This document shows, in pieces, positions 48,268 to 57,645 of a stretch of DNA of 64,000 bases. Each line of letters opens with the position of its first letter. The stretch's first letter is position 1. A program made the translations under genes and the position numbers. Under the pieces are notes generated by a model. That model had not been told where the DNA came from and searched no databases. It saw only the letters and a program-made list of their open reading frames with translations. The DNA is from Isoperla grammatica (Eukaryota; Arthropoda; Insecta; Plecoptera; Perlodidae): the NCBI GenBank assembly GCA_945910005.1, contig OX246743.1:17012695-17076694 (forward strand), written 5' to 3'.

Positions 48268-48310
48268 TTAGATGAGCTTAGCGAAGCGGAGTGAATCTCT
48301 CCAGACCAAC
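48268..48310 (-). mobile_element. Solo end of family F transposon
   Basis: TTAGATGAGCTTAGCGAAGC with GGAGTGAATCTCTCC is the inverse of the family F terminus found at 37250-37300 and 37880. Confidence 0.6.
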
Positions 48311-48467
48311 CGTTTGGCCGTTACTGAGCGATATTCAATGCAAAGTGTAGTCAAAATTGGGGGCACCGCCCCCGCCCCCAGTCGCGGGTATCACTCTGGC
48401 ACCAAAGTGCGCTAAATACTGTAAAACCTAATGAACACATTGGTATTTGGAGATGTTAAGTTGTCAC

Positions 48468-48980
48468 CCCTGGGCCCTCATTCCAGTACATTTGCAAACT
48501 TAACCCCGGTTAGTCAATAGCCAATCAGGAGTCAGCAATTGAGACGCCGGTCGAAGGAAGGCATTGTTGAAAAAACGAGACAAATAAAAACAATAACATA
48601 CAAAAACAGTCCAATAACCTCAAAATGTCAACAAAATACTCAATAAAACTACATATTTACAGATCTAGGTTCTACATAATGTACTATAAATACACAAAAT
48701 TATTTATAAACTCCAATAAACACATCAAGTAACGTATCCATGAAGGTGGATATTCCCCATTAAAAATTGAAATGTGACATTTGTGGCATTCCCAAAAAGG
48801 CGGCATTTCCAAGTATTGTTGAGATAACTCTTCTTAACCCTACTATCAGCCAGGGTCATATTTGCCTCCGAATTATGCAGGAAAGCCTGGGTAGGAGTTA
48901 ACCCCGGGGTCATTTTAACATGGGGTTAGCGAGAGTTAAGAAGAAAGAGTTAAAAAAATGTACAGGAATGAGGCCCCTGG
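48468..48980. mobile_element. DNA transposon with GGGCCTCATTCC ends
   Basis: The left GGGCCCTCATTCCAGTACAT and the right inverse ATGTACAGGAATGAGGCCC define a 510-bp element. Sub-ends also pair: AACTTAACCCCGG (48498) with GTTAACCCCGGGG (48896), the latter in direct order. No ORF of note. Confidence 0.75.
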
Positions 48981-49508
48981 TGGTTTGTCTAGTGGATTAC
49001 AATGTAATGTAAATATCGTACAAATGTTTACAGTAGATAACAGGATGCACAAAATTGCATAGTATAGCAACGTACCTACCCACATAGTGTAGTTTTGTTC
49101 TATAAAACTACTGCTATATAAATGCAGGATGATGTTAACAAAGGTTGAAATGATTGGCTACTAATGTGCACATTACAGCAGTGCAGTGCTTGCAAACAAT
49201 GGTCACGCTTGTGTAGGTCTTTCTGCCTCGGTGACTTCGGGCTGCTGCGCTCGTATTTATTTTTTATTCTACCACTTTGTGAAACAAAATGTTTTTATGA
49301 AGTACTAACGAGTACAAGGTTGTAAGCAAGATTACAATACAAGTGTCAGTCATCACGGTGTGATAAGAGCATTTGAACGGCGCCGCGATATCCATTATAC
49401 TATCTCTGTTAAGTGTAGATATAATCATCTCGGTATAGTATTCAAATATCTTCATAGCATTTATATTGTTTTCGTAATGGAGATCATAAATTGAGTTTTT
49501 GCAATTTG
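48981..49508. other. Non-coding intronic sequence
   Basis: No recognisable features. Confidence 0.5.
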
Positions 49509-49708
49509 GTGTATATTGCGGTGATGGGTATGAGTGGTGGCAACAATGGTGTATATTGCGGTGATGGGTATGAGTGGTGGCAACAATGGTGTATATTGCG
49601 GTGATGGGTATGAGTGGTGGCAACAATGGTGTATATTGCGGTGATGGGTATGAGTGGTGGCAACAATGGTGTATATTGCGGTGATGGGTATGAGTGGTGG
49701 CAACAATG
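49509..49708. repeat. 40-bp tandem repeat, five copies
   Basis: Unit TGTATATTGCGGTGATGGGT plus ATGAGTGGTGGCAACAATGG, five virtually identical copies. Identity indicates recent duplication. Confidence 0.97.
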
Positions 49709-49772
49709 AAGCAGTATTTAATGTTACCGGTAAATCTAGTGCAAATAGACTAGGCCTATATGGGACATCTAT

Positions 49773-50069
49773 ATGGGCAGTTTACATAAATGACTAGTGA
49801 TTATTGACTAACCCCCGTGTCTAAGCCACAGACTTCTTTCATTGGCTGGGAGGGAGAATACTGTGCTCTGATTGGCTGTGACTAAGGTTTGTCTTGACTT
49901 GACTAAGAAATTGAACATATTTCAATTCCTTAGTCAAGTCAAGACAAACCTTAAAATAGTCACAGCCAATCAGAGCGCAGTATTCTCCCTCCCAGCCAAT
50001 GAAAGAAGTCTGTGGGTTAGTCAAGTGGGCTAGTCAATAATCACTAGTCATTTATGTAAACGGCCCATT
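49773..50069. mobile_element. Fold-back element (about 145-bp arms)
   Basis: TTTACATAAATGACTAGTGA...CTCTGATTGGCTGTGACTA...TTGTCTTGACTTGACTAAG is mirrored almost perfectly by the right arm. The centre is near 49918 (GAAATTGAACATATTTCAAT). Small differences (ACCCCCGTGTCTAAGC on the left versus a shorter right side) show some age. No ORF. Confidence 0.9.
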
Positions 50070-50217
50070 ACAGGTACCGGTACTTATATTTCACATGTAC
50101 TAACTTTTGCACTCGCCACAAGGGATGGATGGGGGTAAACACTAGAGCAGAGTAGACACTACTGAGTAGACAGACACTACTAGAGTAGACAGACACTGGC
50201 AGAGAAATGCAACTACC

Positions 50218-50374
50218 TAAAGTCGTCGGTAATGCTTTCGTCGTCAGTCAATGACTTGTTTACGGTCTCGGCCAACCCGAGGAGGTATTTGAATTAGTCA
50301 CGGCCGGTCGCTGGTTGGCTGCCGCTCACCCACCCGGGACGGAAACATTACCGAAGATGTTGTACGGCGACTTT
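50218..50374 (+). mobile_element. MITE (family C), copy 3
   Basis: The core GGTCTCGGCCAACCCGAG and right arm match the copies at 14 and 22 kb. The left arm lacks the GTACAACAACTTC stretch, and a 30-bp insertion follows CCCGAG. Confidence 0.75.
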
Positions 50375-51503
50375 ACTGCAATCTCTACGTGGAATACACT
50401 GTAGTGGACGCAAAGTTAAAAGTGTTCTAAATCTAAAAGTGCATACTTTTGAAAAAGCGGGACGAAAGTGAGTCCCGCCGACAAGTGTGTCGGGACACGG
50501 GACATAAGCGTCCCATAATCTAAATGTAGTTCTCATCGTCTTCATTGTTATACCTGATTCTGTTCAACCCAGTAAAAACTTGCCCTTTCTTTTGGTGTGA
50601 ATAGTTGTACAAGAAGTTTGTTTATTTTGTTTCATTATGCATTCGATGTAATGTTTTATATTTGTGTTACAACAGCCACCCACACGGTTCTGTCGTTTAA
50701 GTACTATGATCATTATGAAAATATTAATGTTGTTTATCTTGTAAAGTCTGAAGAAAACCAAAAGAATCGCCAGAGACACATTGCATGGTTGATGGATATA
50801 GCTAACATTGGATTAGTACGGTTCACAAACGAGTAAAAAGATACCTAACTGCCACTAATTAATAATTTTGTTGAATGATATACCGATATATTATAACACA
50901 CTATAGTCCTCCCAAGTCCCAACGAAACTATTCCCACGCTTTCATCACAGGCCATGTCTAGAATGTCATTCCTCCGTCTGCTTGATGGAAGATTGCGTCG
51001 GATTGTTCTCAGTTCGTGAGTTGGCCAACTTGTCCGATGTTGATAAATGGTAATTCTCTCATTTGTGTAAGCTGCTATTAATAATATTACACGATGAGTA
51101 TTTTTAAAAATTAAATACAAATATAAGTTTGCAGTAATAAAACCAATGTCATGTTTGAAGAGGTGATAATTGAAAATAGATCACGGGAACCCAGCCATTC
51201 ACAGCTTTCGATACCAAGAAATGGCGGAAACGCCGGTGTTTAAACGACTTTATTTCATAAAACTAAAGTAGGACGGACTATACCTTTACAGTTTATACCT
51301 ACCTCTAGAACACAGTGGAATATTAGAATAAATACTTGCTGCGAGTAGTTACTCTGGATCTACTCAGTAAAGTGTGAATTTTTATACATTTTGACAGGCT
51401 TTCAATAAAAACAAAAGACTGCCAATGTTGCTCACAGCTCCCTGCTCTACTTTGATCAAACCCACCAATCACGTGTCTTCTTATGTAATCTTTATTTTAT
51501 ACA
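50375..51503. other. Non-coding intronic sequence
   Basis: No recognisable gene. CTCCCTGCTCTACTTTGATC at 51439 is an inverted, diverged match to 52360-52383, perhaps the ends of a larger degraded element. Confidence 0.45.
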
Positions 51504-51679
51504 GGAATAAGAGAATTTAATGCCCTGCCAGCTACACTGAAAAGGGTCAATTCAGTGTTAGAGTTTAAGAGGGGAATTGTTAAATTAATTAAAGATGGTG
51601 ATTATGTGTTTGGATGAAAGAAATGTTGACTGATTGTGATTTAAATGTATGATGTAAGATAGCGTAATCGCTAATAAAG

Positions 51680-51720
<41 letters not shown>
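51504..51720 (+). pseudogene. 3' end of a non-LTR element with (ATT)n tail
   Basis: GIREFNALPATLKRVNSVLE followed by FKRGIVKLIKDGDYVFG and TGA (51504-51617) resembles the last residues of non-LTR reverse transcriptases, where a W/F-N-x-LP motif is followed by a short helical tail. A short untranslated stretch, AATAAAG and an (ATT)n tail follow. Severely 5'-truncated. TTTATTTTATACAG just before it looks like a splice acceptor, but is probably chance. Confidence 0.55.
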
Positions 51721-51840
51721 GTTTATTGTTGCAATACATACAAACTCGGTCAAAACCGGCATAAACATGTTGTACGGACACAAATGTCAAGTATTTCCAT
51801 GTGTTTACCTTATTAAAACCTACTTAGAACTACTTTATAT

Positions 51841-51900
51841 ATCTTCTTCTTCTTCTTCTTCTTCTTCTTCTTCTTCTTCTTCTTCTTCTTCTTCTGCTTC
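51841..51900. repeat. (CTT)n microsatellite
   Basis: About 18 uninterrupted CTT units followed by CTGCTT. Confidence 0.97.
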
Positions 51901-52190
51901 TCAAATGCCCACATTTGGCTATACTACTTAATATATCATTGTCCACATTATTTTTTCCAAACCGAACTGTGGATGCTATGTACGGTCGTGGCCGATTTGT
52001 ACTCATCCCAGCATTCGCTCTTTGTACGGTGGAAACCACGAAAACCACCATCGGGATGGAGAACTTCTTGAAGTCTTCATTCTTCTTAGTTCAAAAATTT
52101 TCGCACTATCCTACACGTGTTCAAAATAATTGCTTTTTGCATCTCGATGTATATGTTCGGTTGGAGACCAATTAGTTTAATACTGTCATG

Positions 52191-52218
52191 TGCAAAGAGG
52201 GCTCACCAATGAATTGAC

Positions 52219-52220
<2 letters not shown>
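52191..52220 (+). repeat. 30-bp block shared with the 56.6-kb repeats
   Basis: CAAAGAGGGCTCACCAATGA and its flanks match 30 bp exactly with each 145-bp unit at 56.5-57.0 kb. It abuts an (ATT)n tract. Confidence 0.9.

Positions 52221-52312
<92 letters not shown>
52220..52312. repeat. (ATT)n microsatellite
   Basis: About 31 perfect ATT units. Confidence 0.98.
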
Positions 52313-52776
52313 GTAGGCTAACTTACTGAGATTTCGTAAGCCTACTCGTGATTCGTGGGTCTTATCGAAGTAGAGCAGGGAGTAAGTTAGAGTAGGTCCA
52401 ACGAACAGACCTATTGGATACCACGCAACACTAGCGCTACTAACGGCAAGAGGAGATACGGCGATGATGGCCGCTTGATTCAATGTTATTTTCGCACTTT
52501 AAAACTTGTTAGTAAAGCTAGCCATTACGCATCATTGTACTGAAAACATATGTAGTAGACTTAGTTATGATTGCCATTTATAATTATAACCAAATTAATC
52601 TAAAATAACTCTTAGTATTTAAGTAAAAGATGTGCGAAACAATGTGTGTAAAACGAACACTACAGGTGCCGTTTATGTTATTACGCGACGCTTTTAGGGG
52701 GGTATAGGGTTGGGAACGGGAGAAATGTGTGACATCACATACATCTATATATATCTATATATATAAAAGAAAGATG
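52313..52776. other. Non-coding intronic sequence
   Basis: No gene recognised. Confidence 0.5.
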
Positions 52777-52873
52777 TATGTATGTATGTATGTATGTATG
52801 TATGTATGTATGTATGTATGTATGTATGTATGTATGTATGTATGTATGTATGTATGTATGTATGTATGTATGT
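52777..52873. repeat. (ATGT)n microsatellite, left of LTR element
   Basis: Pure ATGT repeat interrupted by the LTR retrotransposon and resuming at 56394. It was the insertion target. Confidence 0.97.
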
Positions 52874-53585
52874 TGTAATGGTAACCAGCGTTCCCGACCA
52901 CACCTCCACAGCCACCTATATTGTATGTATTGAGGTTTGATCGACTAACATATCTTTGTTGTAACTTCTTTGTTATTCATTGTTGTGTTTTGATTCCTGG
53001 AGAGGACTTCACTTGTTTTTCTGCTTCTTGTACGGATGATCGGATTGTGATCTGGTGAGTTTAATAATAAAGAAAGGAAGTCGAATAGTAAGTTTGTTTT
53101 GATTTAGTGAACTGTGTTCATATATATTTATCATACCAAACCATTTCGGAACTGTGTTCCAATCACGGTTGTGATATTACCGTGTTCTATCGTGAACTGT
53201 GTTCCGATATCGTGTTGCCGTATACTGTGCCAATTCGGAACTGTGTTCCGAGTGTTCGTGCTGTACCATTTCGTGAGCTGCATCCGTTGCTCCACATAAC
53301 TGTCGGGACTGTGTTCCGACGGGAGGACGATCGCCACGACAGCGCCAACTACAGTCCGGCATCTAGATTTCTCCTGGACTCCCGTCAACGGGCCAACGGA
53401 ATAACCTCTTCAATGGATGAGTACACCCATTTGGGGAATACATATGTATTTGTATGTCTCCAGCGTTTACGTTAATTGTGTGAGTGTTTAGCCTACGATA
53501 TAGGCTTAAGAATATATATATTAGTGAACTCCTATTCCTCCACCAGTCAGGATTCCGAAACCCCGGCTATTTTAGCCACATCACA
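52874..53585 (+). repeat. 5' LTR
   Basis: 712 bp, TG...CA ends. Contains AATAATAAAG near 53061 (polyadenylation signal) and five ACTGTGTTCC words at 53109-53315, four of them inside GGAAC-TGT-GTTCC-like palindromes. Differs from the 3' LTR at GTGCTGTACC versus GTGTTGTATC. Confidence 0.96.
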
Positions 53586-53587
53586 TC

Positions 53588-53601
53588 TGGCGCCCAACGT
53601 G
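53588..53601 (+). other. Primer-binding site (tRNA-Lys-like)
   Basis: TGGCGCCCAACGTG lies 2 bp after the 5' LTR. It matches the start of the primer site used by elements primed with tRNA-Lys, judged from general knowledge. Confidence 0.75.
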
Positions 53602-53705
53602 CTCTTGGCTGTAGATAGAGGAGGGAGTTTAGTCCCATAAAAAAAAAATTGCTTATCTTTAGGAGCATAATTTAACACTTCGTACTGACTATAGTATAGG
53701 GGTGC

Positions 53706-55622
53706 ATGGTAAAAACACGCTCTGGGAGTGGAGTTGATGTAGTACCATTAGAAGACGGACCTAGTACCAATATGGCAGACGCAGACAAACTAGCGGCGTT
53801 AATAGAGTCCTTAAGGACTGACGTCCAAGGATTCCGACAGGATACCGTTAGCCAGACCCAACAACTAGTAAAACAATTCGTAACGTTGAAATCGGATTGC
53901 ACTGAGCAAATACAGTCAATTCGCGGCGAGGTTACTAACTCCTGCAATACCCTCACATCGTCGGTAACAACACTGAAAAATTCGGTACAACTTCTCTCAG
54001 AGAAGGTGGCGACGCTCGAAGCGCAACCAACCCAACAGGAACAGCATCAACATGCGGTACCACCTTTGATTTGGGGGGCAGAGCTAAGATCCTCGTCACA
54101 ATTACCACTTTTCGATGGTGATGGTAAAACCCATCCGGTTACGTTCATCAAAGAACTTGAAAATTATTTCGAATTATCAAGAGCACCCCAACAATTTCAA
54201 GTTAGATTAGCTACTGGCCAGCTACGTAGCTCAGCCCGCCGCTGGGGCGAAGTTTACGCGGACCGTTTTACGTCATTTTCCGATTTCAGGCGCGCATTCT
54301 TGAATGAATACTGGGGGGCGGCTAAACAACGCATCGTGCGTTACGAGTTGTATCACGGTACGTGCCCGCGCCAATATGACACCGCGATGGCGGACTACTT
54401 TCTGATAATACTCGCAAAAGCAAGGTATCTGACACCCGCCATACCTGACGAAGATGTAATTGATGCAATTATCGACCATTTCCGTCCGGAAGTAGCTGCT
54501 ACACTACTAGCTGCAGGGAAGAATACCGTTGACGAAACTTTAAAGCTTCTGCACCGTTTAGACGAGGCACACAAGCGTAAATCGACCGGCGACTCATTCA
54601 CCCCTAGACAATCGCAAGCACATGCGAACCCTAGACAATCGCAAGCACATGCGGATTCTAAGACAAGTTATAGCGATAAAGGGGCAACTAACTATAACTG
54701 GCGGCAACAATCGGGTTCTAGTAACCGGGACAGCCACGGGAATAAGAAAACAACCTCAACCTTTCCCACAATGGGATCAAACCAATCGCGACCGACTGGG
54801 AACCAGTGGCGTACCGAGCATACCAATCGCGACAATAATATGCAACGAGGAAACCATCGCAATCGCGAACAAACTCAAACTTTCGACGCAAATAGACAGG
54901 TTAGAGGAATTGACATAACCGAGGATGTAGCGGCGGTCGAGAGCGATGTGGGGGATGAGACCGACGAAACAGTGGCGATGTTGGAACAGGAACTCCTACA
55001 CATCACGGCCGGGGAAAGTCGTGAGCTCCTCTCGGACGATGAGGACGACACCTACACGGCAGCGAGAACATCCCCAGAGGTCAATGCAATTGTCAATAAA
55101 TTGACACAAATTCCCATACTTATCGATTCTGGCAGCGAGATCACGTGTGTCTCAGAATCGTTTTATCACGAACTTCGCGAGGGGAAGGGAGATATTCCAC
55201 TACTGCCTATCCCACTAATTAAAGTCATAGGCGCCGTTGGCAAACAAAATAGGCTCGCGTCCAAACAAGTGTTGTTGGATGTCGTAATCGGAGACTGGAC
55301 AGGCGCGGTAGCCTGTATAGTAGTGCCCGGGTTATCGCGGAAGATGATTTTCGGCGCCGACTGGCTACATGACAACAATGCTGTTATAAGCTTTGAAGAA
55401 GCAAATCTTAACATTGGGACAAACGACGAAATAATGTCCATACTTTTTGTCAGCACGGTGCCAACGAACCACGGACAATGCCGAAACGCCAGGATAGCAA
55501 CTGATAGAAACGCATATGAGCTGGAAGACCCAGGGGGCAAGATTTTAAAAGGCTCTTACAACATCATCCATTTGAAACAATACAAACAACCTAAAAGCGT
55601 GGGACACCACTCGGATACGTAG
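53706..55622 (+). CDS. Gag-protease polyprotein with integrase-like tail
   Basis: An intact 638-codon ORF. Residues about 25-115 look helical and may be coiled coil. Residues about 125-300 fit a retrotransposon Gag capsid (FDGDGKTHPVTFIKELENYF, ARRWGEVY, FSDFRRAFLNEYW, AMADYF). Residues 300-400 are Gln/Asn/Arg-rich and would bind RNA; no CCHC knuckle is seen. An acidic stretch precedes a retropepsin-like domain with IDSGSEITCV (active Asp at residue 474) and MIFGADWLHDN near 550. The last 35 residues (NAYELEDPGGKILKGSYNI, HLKQYK) resemble the extreme C-terminus of Gypsy integrases. That suggests an in-frame internal deletion joined protease to the integrase tail. Gag would package element RNA in particles made with a partner's enzymes. 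Confidence 0.9.
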   Translation: MVKTRSGSGVDVVPLEDGPSTNMADADKLAALIESLRTDVQGFRQDTVSQTQQLVKQFVTLKSDCTEQIQSIRGEVTNSCNTLTSSVTTLKNSVQLLSEKVATLEAQPTQQEQHQHAVPPLIWGAELRSSSQLPLFDGDGKTHPVTFIKELENYFELSRAPQQFQVRLATGQLRSSARRWGEVYADRFTSFSDFRRAFLNEYWGAAKQRIVRYELYHGTCPRQYDTAMADYFLIILAKARYLTPAIPDEDVIDAIIDHFRPEVAATLLAAGKNTVDETLKLLHRLDEAHKRKSTGDSFTPRQSQAHANPRQSQAHADSKTSYSDKGATNYNWRQQSGSSNRDSHGNKKTTSTFPTMGSNQSRPTGNQWRTEHTNRDNNMQRGNHRNREQTQTFDANRQVRGIDITEDVAAVESDVGDETDETVAMLEQELLHITAGESRELLSDDEDDTYTAARTSPEVNAIVNKLTQIPILIDSGSEITCVSESFYHELREGKGDIPLLPIPLIKVIGAVGKQNRLASKQVLLDVVIGDWTGAVACIVVPGLSRKMIFGADWLHDNNAVISFEEANLNIGTNDEIMSILFVSTVPTNHGQCRNARIATDRNAYELEDPGGKILKGSYNIIHLKQYKQPKSVGHHSDT

Positions 55623-55670
55623 CGGATTACTTAAAACACTCATCTTGCCGTCCGCAAGACCGAGTCTTTT

Positions 55671-55681
55671 CAGTGGGGGGC
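55671..55681 (+). other. Polypurine tract
   Basis: AGTGGGGGG directly precedes the 3' LTR, the expected plus-strand primer site. Confidence 0.8.
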
Positions 55682-56393
55682 TGTAATGGTAACCAGCGTT
55701 CCCGACCACACCTCCACAGCCACCTATATTGTATGTATTGAGGTTTGATCGACTAACATATCTTTGTTGTAACTTCTTTGTTATTCATTGTTGTGTTTTG
55801 ATTCCTGGAGAGGACTTCACTTGTTTTTCTGCTTCTTGTACGGATGATCGGATTGTGATCTGGTGAGTTTAATAATAAAGAAAGGAAGTCGAATAGTAAG
55901 TTTGTTTTGATTTAGTGAACTGTGTTCATATATATTTATCATACCAAACCATTTCGGAACTGTGTTCCAATCACGGTTGTGATATTACCGTGTTCTATCG
56001 TGAACTGTGTTCCGATATCGTGTTGCCGTATACTGTGCCAATTCGGAACTGTGTTCCGAGTGTTCGTGTTGTATCATTTCGTGAGCTGCATCCGTTGCTC
56101 CACATAACTGTCGGGACTGTGTTCCGACGGGAGGACGATCGCCACGACAGCGCCAACTACAGTCCGGCATCTAGATTTCTCCTGGACTCCCGTCAACGGG
56201 CCAACGGAATAACCTCTTCAATGGATGAGTACACCCATTTGGGGAATACATATGTATTTGTATGTCTCCAGCGTTTACGTTAATTGTGTGAGTGTTTAGC
56301 CTACGATATAGGCTTAAGAATATATATATTAGTGAACTCCTATTCCTCCACCAGTCAGGATTCCGAAACCCCGGCTATTTTAGCCACATCACA
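55682..56393 (+). repeat. 3' LTR
   Basis: 712 bp, the same length as the 5' LTR and identical apart from two bases that I can find. Confidence 0.96.
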
Positions 56394-56432
56394 ATGTATG
56401 TATGTATGTATGTATGTATGTATGTATGTATG

Positions 56433-56464
<32 letters not shown>

Positions 56465-56479
56465 TGTATGTATGTATGT
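56394..56479. repeat. (ATGT)n microsatellite, right of LTR element
   Basis: Continues the tract seen at 52777-52873, with one ATATGT interruption. Confidence 0.97.
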
Positions 56480-57015
56480 CCTTTATACATTACTAAACCA
56501 TTCATCCGATCTCCATGAAACTTGGCACATATATGTATGTTTTCACGGGGAAGGTTTCTATGCTATCCATTTTGGTTTTGCACGTGGTGATCGGTGCCTG
56601 CAAAGAGGGCTCACCAATGAATTGACTTCGACACCGTTGGTACATATCACCATGAAACTTTGCACTTATATATATTTTTTCACGGGGAAAGTTTCTATGC
56701 TATCCCTTTTGCTGTAACTTCCTCACGTGGTGATCGGTGCCTGCAAAGAGGGCTCACCAATGAATTGACTTCGACACCGTTGGACATATCACCATGAAAG
56801 TTGGTACATGTATTTGTATTATTTAACGGGGAAGGTTTCTATGCTATCCGTTTTGTTGTAACTCCTTCACGTGGTGATCGGTGCCTGCAAAGAGGGCTCA
56901 CCAATGAATTGAGTTCGACACCGTTGGACATATCACCATGCAACTTGGCACATATATTTTTTTTTACGGGGAAGGTTTCTATGCTATGCATTTTGTTGTA
57001 ACTCCTTCACGAGGT
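56480..57015 (+). repeat. 145-bp tandem repeat, three to four copies
   Basis: The unit contains CACGTGGTGATCGGTGCCTG, CAAAGAGGGCTCACCAATGA, CACCATGAAACTTGG and GGGGAAGGTTTCTATGCTAT. Copies start near 56580, 56725 and 56868, with a partial one at 57007. It adjoins the Helitron helicase fragment and may be the element's repeat-rich non-coding part. Confidence 0.88.
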
Positions 57016-57041
57016 CGAAGGCGCGGCCGTAGCAGTTGGGA

Positions 57042-57064
57042 GGGGGGGGGGGGGGGGGGGGGGG
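57042..57064. repeat. G homopolymer
   Basis: About 22 G in a row directly before the Helitron fragment. Length may be unreliable in assembly. Confidence 0.9.
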
Positions 57065-57078
57065 TTCAAAAACAGAAA

Positions 57079-57429
57079 ATGGAATCACTCACTACAAATC
57101 TAGAGTTCCCAAGCATCCCAATGATTCCGACAGATATGCCATTCGAATGCAAACGTTTGCAGTTTCCGGTGCGTCTCGCATTTGCAATGACCATAAACAA
57201 AGCACAGGGACAATCGCTACAAGTGTGTGGACTAAATTTGGAAAATCCATGCTTCTCACATGGACAGCTGTATGTGGCCTGCTCACGCGTTGGAAAACCT
57301 TCTGATTTATTCGTATACGCACCAGACAGAAAAACAAAAAATACAGTGTATCACAAAGCACTTCAAACACAATTAAAACACACTTTCTTTTTTTCAGTGG
57401 CATTGCAACGCATGCCCGGTACTCGCTAG
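57079..57429 (+). pseudogene. Helitron helicase (Pif1-like) C-terminal fragment
   Basis: About 116 codons in one frame end at TAG 57427-57429. The order [66 protein letters not shown] is the last part of the Pif1-type helicase of Helitrons. TINKAQGQS and the YVACSRV arginine finger are the final SF1 helicase motifs. The Rep nuclease and helicase motifs I-IV are missing; sequence before [10 protein letters not shown] is a poly-G run. In full Helitrons this helicase unwinds DNA during rolling-circle movement. A dead fragment, though its frame is intact. Confidence 0.9.
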
Positions 57430-57457
57430 TATATGTATAAAAAAGCAATTGTGTCTT

Positions 57458-57561
57458 ACTGAGTGAGTGAGTGAGTGAGTGAGTGAGTGAGTGAGTGAGT
57501 GAGTGACTGTCTGACTGACTGACTGACTGACTGACTGACTGACTGACTGACTGACTGACTC
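57458..57561. repeat. (GAGT)n then (GACT)n microsatellite
   Basis: GAGT units switch to GACT units after GTGACTGTCT near 57503, a compound tract. Confidence 0.97.
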
Positions 57562-57645
57562 ATCAACGCATAGCTCAAACCGTTCCACCTAGGAACGTGA
57601 AATTTGGTTGGTACGTAGCTATTATGACAAAACCACCCATTAACG

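Larger units (their letters stand above)
52874..56393 (+). mobile_element. Young non-autonomous Gypsy-type LTR retrotransposon
   Basis: Two 712-bp LTRs (TGTAATGG...ATCACA) flank a primer site, one 638-codon ORF and a polypurine tract. I can see only two differences between the LTRs. Flanking ATGT is consistent with a 4-bp duplication inside an (ATGT)n tract. Reverse transcriptase, RNase H and the integrase core are absent, so it must depend on enzymes from a related complete element. Confidence 0.95.

Noticed and set aside
50597..50836. 79-codon frame with a plausible amino-acid mix
   Set aside because: It starts at a non-ATG codon, has no known domain and no splice or promoter support.
51490..51620. 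Host terminal exon after TTTATTTTATACAG
   Set aside because: The acceptor-like sequence is followed by a peptide resembling a non-LTR reverse transcriptase C-terminus with AATAAAG and an (ATT)n tail, so a retrotransposon end is more likely.
51830..52051. Poly-arginine protein on the minus strand
   Set aside because: Translation of the (CTT)n microsatellite.
53107..53475. 122-codon frame in the LTR, repeated at 55915-56283
   Set aside because: It lies within both LTRs, depends on a GTG/TTG-type or weak start, and its repetition only reflects LTR duplication.
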